Shown here one piece after another: positions 45,938 through 55,588 of a DNA stretch of 64,000 nucleotides. Made by a program: the position numbers and the translations under genes. The first letter of the stretch is position 1, and the number at the start of each line of letters is the position of its first letter. This stretch comes from Ignavibacteriales bacterium (lineage in GTDB: Bacteria; Bacteroidota; Ignavibacteria; Ignavibacteriales; Melioribacteraceae), in assembly GCA_020635275.1 (NCBI GenBank), contig JACKAA010000005.1, forward strand, positions 62,001 through 126,000, read 5' to 3'. The notes beneath the pieces were generated by a model. The model was not told the origin of the DNA. It did not search any database and saw nothing but the letters and a program-made list of their open reading frames with translations.

Positions 45938-46951
45938 TTAAATTGTTTTTCCAATAGCTTGAGCAATAAGTCTTAATTCTTGCATTAGTTGAGAAAATGT
46001 TTCCGGTAAAAGAGCTTGTGGTCCGTCTGATAAAGCATTTTCCGGATCGTGGTGAATTTCAATCATTAATGCATCAGCACCAGCGGCAACTGCTGCTCTT
46101 GCCATTGGCGGAACTTGATCACGTAAACCTGTAGCATGAGATGGATCTGCAACTACCGGTAAATGGCTTCTATTATGAATAATTGGAATAGCAGATAAAT
46201 CAAATGTATTTCTTGTATAAGTTTCAAAAGTTCTAATTCCTCTTTCACAAAGGATTACATTTTTATTTCCGCCGGATAAAATATATTCTGCAGACATTAA
46301 CCATTCTTCAATTGTTGCTGCTAAACCTCGTTTAATCATAACCGGTATTTCTGATTTGGATAATTCTTTTAGCAAGGAAAAATTCTGCATATTTCTTGCG
46401 CCCAATTGGAAAATATCGGTGTATTTTGAAATTAATTCAATTTGATCAATTTGCATAACTTCTGTAATTACTAAAAGTCCATACTGATCTGCGGCTTCTC
46501 GCATTAGTCTTAATCCTTCTTCACCCAATCCTTGAAAAGAATAAGGAGATGATCTTGGTTTGAAAGCTCCGCCTCGTAAAATCTTAGATCCAGATTTTGC
46601 AACAACTTCTGCAAGCTTAAATATTTGTTCTTCACTTTCTACTGAACAAGGCCCGGCCATCATTGCAATTTTGCTTCCGCCAATTTCAACATCTTTTATT
46701 TTTATTACAGTTTTTTCTTCTTTGAATTTTCTACTTGCTAATTTAAAAGGAGAAGTTACTCTATATACATCAGCAACTCCTTCCAAAATTCTTACTTTAC
46801 GAATATCAAAGCCTGGTTTTACTCCGATTGCGCCTAATATTGTCCTTTGAACACCTGATGATTCATGTATTTGAAATCCAAAATCTTCTAAATGTTGTTT
46901 TATATTTTTTATTTGTTCTTCTGTTGCATTATTTTCAAGAATTACAACCAT
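45938..46951 (-). CDS. aroF: 3-deoxy-7-phosphoheptulonate synthase with N-terminal ferredoxin-like regulatory domain
   Basis: This 337-residue enzyme condenses phosphoenolpyruvate and erythrose-4-phosphate, the first step of the shikimate pathway. About 70 N-terminal residues form the ferredoxin-like domain known from Thermotoga DAHP synthase, where it gives feedback control. The catalytic barrel has MAGPCSVESEEQ, RGGAFKPRSSPYSFQGLG, GARNMQNF, LCERGIRTFE, DPSHATG and EIHHDPENALSDGPQAL. It is directly upstream of tyrA, consistent with tyrosine-directed flux. Confidence 0.97.
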   Translation of the reverse strand: MVVILENNATEEQIKNIKQHLEDFGFQIHESSGVQRTILGAIGVKPGFDIRKVRILEGVADVYRVTSPFKLASRKFKEEKTVIKIKDVEIGGSKIAMMAGPCSVESEEQIFKLAEVVAKSGSKILRGGAFKPRSSPYSFQGLGEEGLRLMREAADQYGLLVITEVMQIDQIELISKYTDIFQLGARNMQNFSLLKELSKSEIPVMIKRGLAATIEEWLMSAEYILSGGNKNVILCERGIRTFETYTRNTFDLSAIPIIHNRSHLPVVADPSHATGLRDQVPPMARAAVAAGADALMIEIHHDPENALSDGPQALLPETFSQLMQELRLIAQAIGKTI

Positions 46952-46969
46952 TTTATATTTCCTTTAATT

Positions 46970-47593
46970 TTAGTCATGAAACTTTTTTTCACCGGCTTCA
47001 ATAGCCAAATCTATATAATCTTCTTTTGTTGGTATTGCACACGAATAATCTGCACTGTAAGCGCAATAAGGATTATATGCAAAATTAAAATCAATTGTAT
47101 AATTAAAATCTTTATCACTGCTCAATTCAAAAGGTAAATAACGGCCAACTCCATAGGTTGAGTTGTTTGTTGTTTTATCTGTAAACCAAATACTGTAATA
47201 TTTTGTAAAATCCGGATTTACAGTTTCATAAACACTTAATTTATATTCATTACCTTCTTTTTTCAAAATTAAATAACCATACCGAACAGCTTTTCTTTCT
47301 TCTCCTTTTGTTCCAAAAATCACAACAGTATCTTTAGTAATATACTCTGTTAATTTACTTGTAAAAATAAATTCCGGATTTGGCTCAAAATAATTTAAAG
47401 AGTGAAAATCTACTTTTCCTTTATAATTAAAAGGTGAATTGGGATCATTTTTCATCCAATCATTTATCTCTTGTCTTTGTTGTTCAACTGCAGAATTATA
47501 TTTATTTGTATCAGAAGCATTTTTTCCGCAATTCCATAAAATTAATGTTATTATTAGCATTATCGGTATTAACATTATTTGGGATTTTGTCAT
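46970..47593 (-). CDS. DUF1684 lipoprotein
   Basis: This 207-residue lipoprotein has a lipobox LILWNC (Cys22). The DUF1684 signature is near the C-terminus: GRYLPFE, YTIDFNFAYNPYCAYSADYSCAIPTKEDYIDLAIEAGEKKF. The cysteines and the AYNPYCAY block are the most conserved part of the family, whose function is unknown. It starts one base after the mutS stop (positions 47593 and 47595) and precedes aroF by 18 bases. Confidence 0.9.
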   Translation of the reverse strand: MTKSQIMLIPIMLIITLILWNCGKNASDTNKYNSAVEQQRQEINDWMKNDPNSPFNYKGKVDFHSLNYFEPNPEFIFTSKLTEYITKDTVVIFGTKGEERKAVRYGYLILKKEGNEYKLSVYETVNPDFTKYYSIWFTDKTTNNSTYGVGRYLPFELSSDKDFNYTIDFNFAYNPYCAYSADYSCAIPTKEDYIDLAIEAGEKKFHD

Positions 47594-47594
47594 T

Positions 47595-50201
47595 TTAATT
47601 TTCCTTGATTTTCTTTTTTAGTTCGTTTAATCTATTTAATGCTTCTAAAGGAGTCATATTATCAACAGCAATATCAGAAATTTCTTTTCTCAATTTATCA
47701 TCTTTCATTTCAAATAGACTTATTTGATATTCATCATTTTGATACTTTTGAATTTTTCTTTTCTTAACTTCATAAGGTGTTAATTCTTTATCTTCCAAAT
47801 TTAATAAAATTTCTTTTGCTCTCTTTGTTACAAATTCTGGTAAACCAGCCATTTGAGCAACTTGAATTCCATAACTATGATCAGCTCCTCCGGATGAAAC
47901 TTTATGCAGGAAAATTACTTTATCGTCATATTCTCTAACTTCCACTTTGAAATTTTTAATACGCGGAAAAATATCTGCCATCTCATTCAGTTCATGATAA
48001 TGAGTAGCAAATAATGTTTTTGCATTTACATTTGGATTTTCATGTAAAAATTCAGTTATTGCCCAAGCAATTGATAAACCATCAAATGTACTTGTTCCTC
48101 TGCCAATTTCATCAAGTAAAATTAGACTTTTATTAGTTGCATTATTAAGAATATTTGCAGCTTCCTGCATTTCTACTAAAAACGTACTTTCTCCTGCGGA
48201 AATATTATCACTGGCTCCAACTCTTGTATAAATTCTATCAACTATTCCTATACTTGCTTTTTGGGCCGGAACAAATGATCCAATTTGAGCAAGTAAAACA
48301 ATCAAGCCTAATTGCCTCAAATAAACAGATTTACCAGCCATATTCGGTCCGGTTAAAATAATTATTTGAGAATCAGCATTACTCATTAAATAATCGTTTG
48401 GAGTAAATTTTTCACCAGCTGGCAAAATCCTTTCAACAACCGGATGCCGGCCTTGTATAATTTCAATTATTTCAGAATCATTAACCTGAGGTTTTGTGTA
48501 GCCATAATCATTTGCACATTCAGCTAATGAAAGATAACAATCAAGCATTCCAATAAGTTGAGCGTTTTTTTGAATTTTTTCAGATTGATTTGCAATTGTC
48601 AATCGCACTTCATTAAATAACTGATACTCAAGATTCCCAATGTTTTCTTCAGCATTTAAAATTTTATCTTCATATTCTTTCAATTCCGGAGTAATATATC
48701 TTTCGCTATTAACTAAGGTTTGTTTTCTAATATAATTATCCGGAATCTTATTTTTATGAGTATTGCTAATTTCAATATAATAACCAAATACTTTATTATA
48801 ACTCACTTTTAAAGAGGGAATATTCGATCTTTCCCGTTCTGTTTTTTGAAGATTGGCAATCCAATTTTTTGCATTTATTGAAAGATCCCTTAATTCATCT
48901 AACTCGGGATTAAAACCTTTTCTAATAATACCGCCATCAGAAAGTGAAATCGGCGGATCATCAACAATTGCCATTTCAACACTATCAAATACTTCATCCA
49001 AATCTTCAAGTTTGGCATTTACTGTTGCAATCACTTCAGAATTTGATTGATCGAGCAACTGCTTAACCAAAGGAATTTTTTTTACTGAATTCTTTAAATA
49101 AACTAATTCTCTCGGATTAGCTCTATTTGTGCAAACTTTTGAAACAAGTCTTTCCAAATCGCCAATTTCATCAAATTCACTTTGAAGATTATTCCTTAAA
49201 CTTTTATTCTTGAAAAAATCTTCAACGCATTCCAGCCGTTTTATAATTTGATCTTTTCTTCTTAAAGGAGCATTAATCCATTTCTTTAGTAAACGTGCAC
49301 CCATAGCTGTTTTTGTTTTATCAAGAACAGAAATAAGTGAACCTTCTCTTTGTCCATCCTGCATTGTATAAAGAATTTCTAAATTTCTTTTTGTAGACAA
49401 ATCCAAGTACATATATTCAGAAGGATTATAAAGTGAAATTTTTGATATATGAGCAAGATTAGATTTTTGTGTATCTTTAAGGTAATGTAGAATTGCACCG
49501 GCGGAAATAATTCCACCGGATAAATTTTCTATTCCAAATCCTTTTAATGTCTGAGTTTTAAATTGTTCCTTTAAAGTGTCTTTGGCATATTCTTCATTAA
49601 ATATCCATTCATCAATTTTTGTCAATTTTATATTAAGCTGCTGTCTTTCAATAATTACTTCAATTTCATTTTTTTGTTTTTTTGAAACTATTATTTCGGC
49701 AGGCGAAATAGTCTCAATTTGTTCGGCAATTTTTAAAATGGAAGTTTCAAAAGTAGAGAACTCACCGGTAGAAATATCACAATAAGAAATGCCGGCACTA
49801 TTGTCTTCAAGAAAAATAGCTGCTAGATAATTATTTTTTTTATGTTCAAGAAGTTTATCAGAAAAAACGACACCTGGAGTTACAACTTCAATTACTTCTC
49901 TTTTTACAATTCCTTTTGCAAACTTAGGATTTTCAACTTGCTCACAAACTGCAACTCTAAAACCCGCTTTAACAAGTTTTGGGAGATAAGTATCAATTGC
50001 ATGATGAGGGAAACCTGCTAAAGGAACTTCCCCTGCTTTCCCATTTGCTCTTTTTGTTAAAGTTATGCCTAAAACTTTTGAAGCCGTTTTAGCATCTTCT
50101 TCAAATGTCTCAAAAAAATCTCCAACTCTGAACAACAGAATTGTATCAGGATGATCATTTTTAATTTTGTGAAATTGAGCCATTAATGGCGTTGCAGACA
50201 T
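47595..50201 (-). CDS. mutS: DNA mismatch repair protein MutS
   Basis: This 868-residue protein recognises mismatches. The N-terminal mismatch-binding domain contains ATPLMAQFHKIK and the Phe-X-Glu motif (GDFFETFEEDA). The C-terminal ATPase has Walker A GPNMAGKS, DEIGRGTSTFDG and ATHYHEL, and the HTH region ends with NRLNELKKKI. It is full length. A good TTG-N20-TATATTTT promoter lies upstream on the minus strand. It leads a run of seven closely spaced genes (DUF1684, aroF, tyrA, DUF6265, GNAT, SGNH). MutL is not in the window. Confidence 0.98.
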   Translation of the reverse strand: MSATPLMAQFHKIKNDHPDTILLFRVGDFFETFEEDAKTASKVLGITLTKRANGKAGEVPLAGFPHHAIDTYLPKLVKAGFRVAVCEQVENPKFAKGIVKREVIEVVTPGVVFSDKLLEHKKNNYLAAIFLEDNSAGISYCDISTGEFSTFETSILKIAEQIETISPAEIIVSKKQKNEIEVIIERQQLNIKLTKIDEWIFNEEYAKDTLKEQFKTQTLKGFGIENLSGGIISAGAILHYLKDTQKSNLAHISKISLYNPSEYMYLDLSTKRNLEILYTMQDGQREGSLISVLDKTKTAMGARLLKKWINAPLRRKDQIIKRLECVEDFFKNKSLRNNLQSEFDEIGDLERLVSKVCTNRANPRELVYLKNSVKKIPLVKQLLDQSNSEVIATVNAKLEDLDEVFDSVEMAIVDDPPISLSDGGIIRKGFNPELDELRDLSINAKNWIANLQKTERERSNIPSLKVSYNKVFGYYIEISNTHKNKIPDNYIRKQTLVNSERYITPELKEYEDKILNAEENIGNLEYQLFNEVRLTIANQSEKIQKNAQLIGMLDCYLSLAECANDYGYTKPQVNDSEIIEIIQGRHPVVERILPAGEKFTPNDYLMSNADSQIIILTGPNMAGKSVYLRQLGLIVLLAQIGSFVPAQKASIGIVDRIYTRVGASDNISAGESTFLVEMQEAANILNNATNKSLILLDEIGRGTSTFDGLSIAWAITEFLHENPNVNAKTLFATHYHELNEMADIFPRIKNFKVEVREYDDKVIFLHKVSSGGADHSYGIQVAQMAGLPEFVTKRAKEILLNLEDKELTPYEVKKRKIQKYQNDEYQISLFEMKDDKLRKEISDIAVDNMTPLEALNRLNELKKKIKEN

Positions 50202-50236
50202 AGTAAATCTTGGTCTTTTATTATTTATCCAAACTT

Positions 50237-50267
50237 AAAATATACCTTAATATAGATTATTTATCAA
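50237..50267 (-). promoter_or_regulatory. mutS promoter (TTG-N20-TATATTTT, minus strand)
   Basis: On the minus strand TTG (50267-50265) is followed by exactly 20 bases and TATATTTT (50244-50237), equivalent to TTGATA-N17-TATATT. A start near 50231 would give a leader of about 30 bases before the mutS ATG. The rest of the 218-base gap to the GH13 gene has one TACTTTTG (50320-50327, plus strand) that may serve the GH13 gene, but without a TTG at the right distance. Confidence 0.5.
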
Positions 50268-50419
50268 TTTTAGCAATTTTGCGCATCAAGACTATTATTA
50301 AAATTCCAATTTTAATTCATACTTTTGTATAAATTGTTTCTTAAAAAGTGAACTTATATTTCTATTTGACTATATTTAATTACTATTAATTTATTTCATA
50401 ACCTTTTGAAAAAGGCACA

Positions 50420-53400
50420 ATGAATAATTCCAGCAGAATTTCATCAACTCCAACTTTTGAATTCCATATTGCAAAACAAATCCGTGAAAAATATCAATTA
50501 GATGAATCTTTCTTTTCCATTACGGGAAATGTTGTTTTTGCAAATTTTTATCAAGTGCGCTTATTTGTTCAGAAAATAAATGCCAAACGAGATATTGCTT
50601 TGCATATTTCACCCGGAGAAGCAAATGGTGCTGGATTATTGCATGAGATTTATCACTTAGCAATAAAAAATTATGTTAGAAAAATTTTCCCAAATGCATT
50701 TTCTGAAGCAATTTCAAATTTGGAAAATAATTATGGAGAACAGAATATTGAAAAACTTTTGAAGGAATTTATAAAGGTTTTTCCGCCATTAAAAGTCTAT
50801 AAAAATGAAATATCTTCTGAAGAGTATTTAAAGGGCTTTACCAATTCAATTCCAAACAGAGAAATACTTTTAGAAGAATTAATACTTGTTCATTTGGCTA
50901 ATAGGAATCCGGCATTTTATAAAATAAAAGAATTTTTTGATGAAGATTATATTGAAGATAAAAGTGTTTATAGAAATACAATTTCTACTCTAAAGAATTT
51001 TTTCAAAAGGGAAGATCTGAAAATTGGATTGTCAAATTCTGATTTATTTGATTTTCTGAGTCGTCCGTTTCTGAATCATTCCGAAAGCATCTGGGATCAA
51101 TTAGAATTTATTAAAAGTGAGTGGGGAATTTTTATTGATCAATCCCTTTTAATGAAAATACAAAGCAGTAAAGATTTATTTGTTGAAAGTATAAAGTTTA
51201 ATCCGCAATGGGGTGGAGGAGATGCCGGTTCGCCAACAATTGTTCCAAAGTATAAAGGCGAACAAATTGATGCTGATCATTTAGTTATTGGTAAATCAAG
51301 ATTTAGATATGCCACCGATTCAACTAAAGAATATGATGAACCGGAACAATTTACAATTGATACACACTGGATGCCTAATTTAGTTTTAATTGCAAAAAAT
51401 ACATATGTGTGGCTAGATCAACTTTCTAAAAAATATAAAAAAAACATTAAAACGTTAGATCAAATTCCGGATGAGGAACTTGAAGAATTAAGTCAAAATC
51501 ATATTAATGGATTGTGGCTAATTGGCGTTTGGGAGAGAAGTTCTGCATCAAAAAAAATTAAACATATTATGGGCAACTTTGATGCTGTTGCATCTGCTTA
51601 TTCTTTGTACGATTATGAAATAGCTCATGATTTAGGCGGAGAAAATGCATATCATAATTTTAATGAGCGTGCAAAAGCTCATGGAATTAGATTAGCAAGT
51701 GATATGGTGCCAAATCATACCGGAATTTATTCAAAATGGATGATTGAACACCCGGATTATTTTATTCAATTAGATTATCCGCCTTTCCCAAATTACAGAT
51801 TTACCGGAGAAAATCTTTCAGAACATCCTGATATTGAAATAAGAATTGAAGATCAATATTGGCAAATGAAAGATGCTGCTGTTGTGTTTGAGAGAAAAGA
51901 TAAACGTATTGGTCAAACAAAATACTTTTATCATGGCAACGACGGAACAAATATGCCGTGGAATGATACTTCTCAACTAAACCTTTTAAAGAGTGAAGTG
52001 CGGGAAGCATTAATTCAAAAAATATTTGAAGTTGCTAGAAAGTTTAGTGTAATTCGCTTTGATGCCGCAATGACATTAGCAAAAAAACATTATTCAAGAT
52101 TATGGTTCCCTGAACCCGGCAAAGGCGGTGATATTCCTTCAAGATCTGATTTTGCTTTAACACGCGATCAATTTGATGAACTTTTCCCAAAAGAATTTTG
52201 GCGAGAGGTGGTAGATAGAATAAATACCGAAATGCCAGATACACTTTTGCTTGCAGAAGCTTTTTGGTTAATGGAAGGTTATTTTGTTCGCACTCTTGGA
52301 ATGCACAGAGTTTATAATAGTGCATTTATGAATATGCTGAAAAAGGAAGAGAACGCTAAGTACAGAGAATTAATTACAAATACTTTAGAATTTGAACCCG
52401 AAATATTAAAACGTTACGTCAACTTTATGAGTAATCCAGATGAGGAAACAGCGATTGCACAATTTGGAAGTGACGACAAATATTTTGGTGTTTTAGTTTT
52501 AATGTCTACTCTGCCGGGATTACCAATGTTCGCTCATGGGCAAATTGAAGGTTATACAGAAAAGTACGGAATGGAATATCAAAGAGCATATTATGATGAA
52601 CAACCAAATCAATGGCTGGTTGAAAGACATGAAAGAGAAATTTTTCCAATTCTTAAAAAACGTCATATTTTTTCTGAAGTTCAAAAATTTTGGATTTATG
52701 ATTTTCTTGATCAGACTGGAAATGTAAATGAAAATATTTTTGTTTATTCCAATGAATATAATGGTGATAAGGGTTTAGTTGTTTTTAATAATAAGTTTGA
52801 TTCAACCAGAGGATCTTTTTATTACTCCAGACAAAAATTAAACGGCAATTCATCAAATAATAATAATCTTCATAACACAGATATTGCATATAATCTTGGA
52901 ATAAAAAACAGTGATTTCCATTTTTACATTTTACGTGATGTAACAACCGGATTAGAATATTTCTTTAATGGAAAAGATATTCATTCAAATGGTCTTCATT
53001 TAATTTTAGGTGGATTTGAATACAGAGTTTATTTGCATTTTGAAGAAATATATGATCAAACCGGTGATGCATATAAATTATTTAAAGAAAATTATGGCAG
53101 GGGAATTTACAACATAAAAGGTGAGTTAGACAGACTTAAATTATCTTCTATTCATAATAGTTTTGAAAATCTGTTTAATGAAGATTTCTTAATAAAATAT
53201 ATCAAGATTTTTGAATCAAAAAAGAGTAATAAAAACATAATTGAAGAAATAAAAGAATTATTGCCGGAAAAATTAGATCAAATTATAAATTCAATTGCCG
53301 ATCAATTTATTATTTCTGGAAATGCAAATAACTTTAAAGAAAGATTTATTGCAGATGTTATCTCAATAGTGAATTTAATTGCTCAAGTTAAAACTGATTT

Positions 53401-54061
53401 CAAAAATAAAAAGGTGCAAGCCAATAGTGAAATTCAGAAATTATTTTTTGAGAAATTAGAAATTAAGTGGCTAATTATTTTATTGTTTAAAACGTTGATT
53501 AATCTCAAATTATTATTCAATAAAAATGATGAAATGGAAAATGAATATTTCGATAAGTTGCAGCTTATTAGACCAATAAAAAATATTTTACGGCAGAAAA
53601 TTAAAGATGAAGGATTTATTAGTGTACAAATTTTATTGATAGATGTGCTTTTACAGTTTGATGAAGTACTTGAAAGATTCGTCAAAATTTCTGATGAATT
53701 TCTAAAACAAAGAAGCGGTCAAAAATTATATGAGTTTGTTTTAATTGATAACAAAGAATTTTTTGAAGAATTAATTAAGAAAGAGATATTTACAACATAT
53801 TTAGAAGTTAACACTCATGATGGTAAAATATATTTCAGCAAAGAAAGGTTTGAGGAATTAGTTGAAGTTTTAACCTTGGTTTACAATGTAAGGTTTAATA
53901 AAAATGTAGAATCAAAGTATAAATCAAAACTGAAGCAGAAAACAGAAACAGTCAGGTTTATTAAAAAATTATCTTTGATACAGAGATATTTAATTAAACA
54001 ATCAGATGATTCTGAATATTTATTTTTGATCTTACTCGAAAATCTAAAAATTACAGATTAA
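50420..54061 (+). CDS. Large GH13 (alpha-amylase family) protein with N- and C-terminal extra domains
   Basis: This 1213-residue protein has no signal peptide, so it is probably cytoplasmic. Residues 1-300 form an unassigned N-terminal region. It contains GAGLLHEIYHLAIKNY, a chance or real HExxH (His75-His79), and a block WGGGDAGSPTIVPKYKG. The GH13 barrel spans about 310-840. Region I is DMVPNHTG (Asp428, His433), region II RFDAA with the nucleophile Asp548, and region III LLAEAF with the acid/base Glu613. Region IV has QFGSDDKY, where the usual His-Asp is Ser684-Asp685. Residues 890-1213 form a charged, helix-rich tail of unknown role. The barrel likely acts on an alpha-glucan or disaccharide such as trehalose or maltose. 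The stop lies 9 bases from nfnB. Confidence 0.88.
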   Translation: MNNSSRISSTPTFEFHIAKQIREKYQLDESFFSITGNVVFANFYQVRLFVQKINAKRDIALHISPGEANGAGLLHEIYHLAIKNYVRKIFPNAFSEAISNLENNYGEQNIEKLLKEFIKVFPPLKVYKNEISSEEYLKGFTNSIPNREILLEELILVHLANRNPAFYKIKEFFDEDYIEDKSVYRNTISTLKNFFKREDLKIGLSNSDLFDFLSRPFLNHSESIWDQLEFIKSEWGIFIDQSLLMKIQSSKDLFVESIKFNPQWGGGDAGSPTIVPKYKGEQIDADHLVIGKSRFRYATDSTKEYDEPEQFTIDTHWMPNLVLIAKNTYVWLDQLSKKYKKNIKTLDQIPDEELEELSQNHINGLWLIGVWERSSASKKIKHIMGNFDAVASAYSLYDYEIAHDLGGENAYHNFNERAKAHGIRLASDMVPNHTGIYSKWMIEHPDYFIQLDYPPFPNYRFTGENLSEHPDIEIRIEDQYWQMKDAAVVFERKDKRIGQTKYFYHGNDGTNMPWNDTSQLNLLKSEVREALIQKIFEVARKFSVIRFDAAMTLAKKHYSRLWFPEPGKGGDIPSRSDFALTRDQFDELFPKEFWREVVDRINTEMPDTLLLAEAFWLMEGYFVRTLGMHRVYNSAFMNMLKKEENAKYRELITNTLEFEPEILKRYVNFMSNPDEETAIAQFGSDDKYFGVLVLMSTLPGLPMFAHGQIEGYTEKYGMEYQRAYYDEQPNQWLVERHEREIFPILKKRHIFSEVQKFWIYDFLDQTGNVNENIFVYSNEYNGDKGLVVFNNKFDSTRGSFYYSRQKLNGNSSNNNNLHNTDIAYNLGIKNSDFHFYILRDVTTGLEYFFNGKDIHSNGLHLILGGFEYRVYLHFEEIYDQTGDAYKLFKENYGRGIYNIKGELDRLKLSSIHNSFENLFNEDFLIKYIKIFESKKSNKNIIEEIKELLPEKLDQIINSIADQFIISGNANNFKERFIADVISIVNLIAQVKTDFKNKKVQANSEIQKLFFEKLEIKWLIILLFKTLINLKLLFNKNDEMENEYFDKLQLIRPIKNILRQKIKDEGFISVQILLIDVLLQFDEVLERFVKISDEFLKQRSGQKLYEFVLIDNKEFFEELIKKEIFTTYLEVNTHDGKIYFSKERFEELVEVLTLVYNVRFNKNVESKYKSKLKQKTETVRFIKKLSLIQRYLIKQSDDSEYLFLILLENLKITD

Positions 54062-54070
54062 AAAATATTT

Positions 54071-55573
54071 TTATCCGGCAATTTCTTTTGCCAACATATC
54101 ATTTATTGCTGCAGCGGCTTTTCTTCCTTCGCCCATTGCCAATATTACTGTCGCGGCTCCAAGTACAATATCTCCGCCGGCAAAAACTCTATCCATCGAT
54201 GATTTTTGATTTTCATCAACAATTATATTGCCCCATTTATTAGTTTCTAAATTTGGTGTAGTTTGTTTTATTAATGGATTGCTTCCATTTCCAATTGCAA
54301 CAATAACAGTATCAACATCAATTATAAATTCACTTCCTTCAATTACGACTGGTCTTCTTCTTCCAGAACTATCCGGTTCACCTAATTCGTAGCGCAAACA
54401 TTCCATTGCGTTTACTTTTCCTTTTTCATTACCTAATATTTTTTTGGCATTTGTTAAAAAGTTAAACTCAATACCTTCTTCTTTGGCGTGAGCAACTTCT
54501 TCTTTTCTTGCTGGCATTTCAACTTCGGTTCTTCGGTAAATTACATAAACTTTTTCTGCACCTAATCTTAATGCCATTCTTGCGGCATCCATTGCAACAT
54601 TTCCTCCGCCTAAAACTGCAACAATTTTTGATGGATAAATTGGAGTATCAGCATTTTTTTTATCAAATGCGCGCATTAAATTAGCACGGGTTAAATATTC
54701 ATTTGCTGAAAAAACACCTACTAAGTTTTCACCTTCAATTCCCATAAACATTGGTAAGCCAGCGCCTGTTCCTATAAATACTGCATCAAAACCATCTTTC
54801 TCAATTAAATCGTTCAATTTTCTTGTTCTTCCTACAACGTAATTTTTCTTAATTTCCACACCCATTTTTACAAGCGTATCAATTTCTTCATCAACAATAT
54901 CATTTGGCAAACGAAACTCAGGAATTCCATAACGCATTACTCCGCCAAGTTTATGGAATGCTTCAAATATTGTGACTGAATGTCCTTCACGTCTTACATC
55001 AGCAGCAACAACCAATCCTGCCGGACCGCTTCCAATTATTGCTACTTTTTTTCCTGTCTCAGGTTTTACATGTGGAATTTTTACATTTCCTTGTTCTCTT
55101 TCCCAATCGGCAACAAATCTTTCTAATCTGCCTATTGCAACTGATTTATCTACATCCTTTAAAGCAATTCCAACTTTACAATTTTCTTGGCACTGAGTTT
55201 CTTGCGGACAAACTCTTCCGCAAATAGATGGAAGTAAGGACGCTTCTTTAATCACATCAACTGCATTTTGAAATTCACCATAAGCAATATGTTTTATAAA
55301 TCCTGGAATATCTATTTTTACCGGGCAGCCATCAATACATGTTTGCTTAACACATTCAAGACATCTTAATGCTTCAACGCGAGCTTCTTCCATTGTATAA
55401 CCGATTGCAACTTCTTCAAGATTATGACCTCTTACAATTGGATCTTGTGCAGGCATATCTTGAACGGGAATTTTTAATCTGTCTTTGGCTTTAAGATTTT
55501 CAACATTGTGGATATAATCATTCAATATTTTTTTTGCGTTTGCACTTAATATATCAGGTGATTGATAACTCAT
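54071..55573 (-). CDS. nfnB: NfnB/SudA-type large subunit (glutamate synthase small-subunit-like, FAD and [4Fe-4S])
   Basis: This 500-residue flavoprotein has an N-terminal ferredoxin-like part with two cysteine groups (RCLECVKQTCIDGCP and CGRVCPQETQCQENC) that hold two [4Fe-4S] clusters. Two Rossmann domains follow: FAD-binding AIIGSGPAGLVVAADVRREGH and NADPH-binding AVLGGGNVAMDAARMALRLGA, then a C-terminal AGGDIVLGAATVILAMGEGRKAA. GltD-like proteins share this fold, but its partner, a SudB-type subunit ending 15 bases upstream, identifies the NfnAB/SudAB pair. In NfnAB this subunit binds NADPH and the bifurcating FAD. A sulfide dehydrogenase role cannot be excluded. Confidence 0.85.
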   Translation of the reverse strand: MSYQSPDILSANAKKILNDYIHNVENLKAKDRLKIPVQDMPAQDPIVRGHNLEEVAIGYTMEEARVEALRCLECVKQTCIDGCPVKIDIPGFIKHIAYGEFQNAVDVIKEASLLPSICGRVCPQETQCQENCKVGIALKDVDKSVAIGRLERFVADWEREQGNVKIPHVKPETGKKVAIIGSGPAGLVVAADVRREGHSVTIFEAFHKLGGVMRYGIPEFRLPNDIVDEEIDTLVKMGVEIKKNYVVGRTRKLNDLIEKDGFDAVFIGTGAGLPMFMGIEGENLVGVFSANEYLTRANLMRAFDKKNADTPIYPSKIVAVLGGGNVAMDAARMALRLGAEKVYVIYRRTEVEMPARKEEVAHAKEEGIEFNFLTNAKKILGNEKGKVNAMECLRYELGEPDSSGRRRPVVIEGSEFIIDVDTVIVAIGNGSNPLIKQTTPNLETNKWGNIIVDENQKSSMDRVFAGGDIVLGAATVILAMGEGRKAAAAINDMLAKEIAG

Positions 55574-55588
55574 TATTTTTGCTCCAAA

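Noticed and set aside
50642..50656. HEIYH as proof of a metalloprotease domain in the GH13 protein
   Set aside because: No third ligand or other zincin feature is visible, so it is kept only as a point to check.
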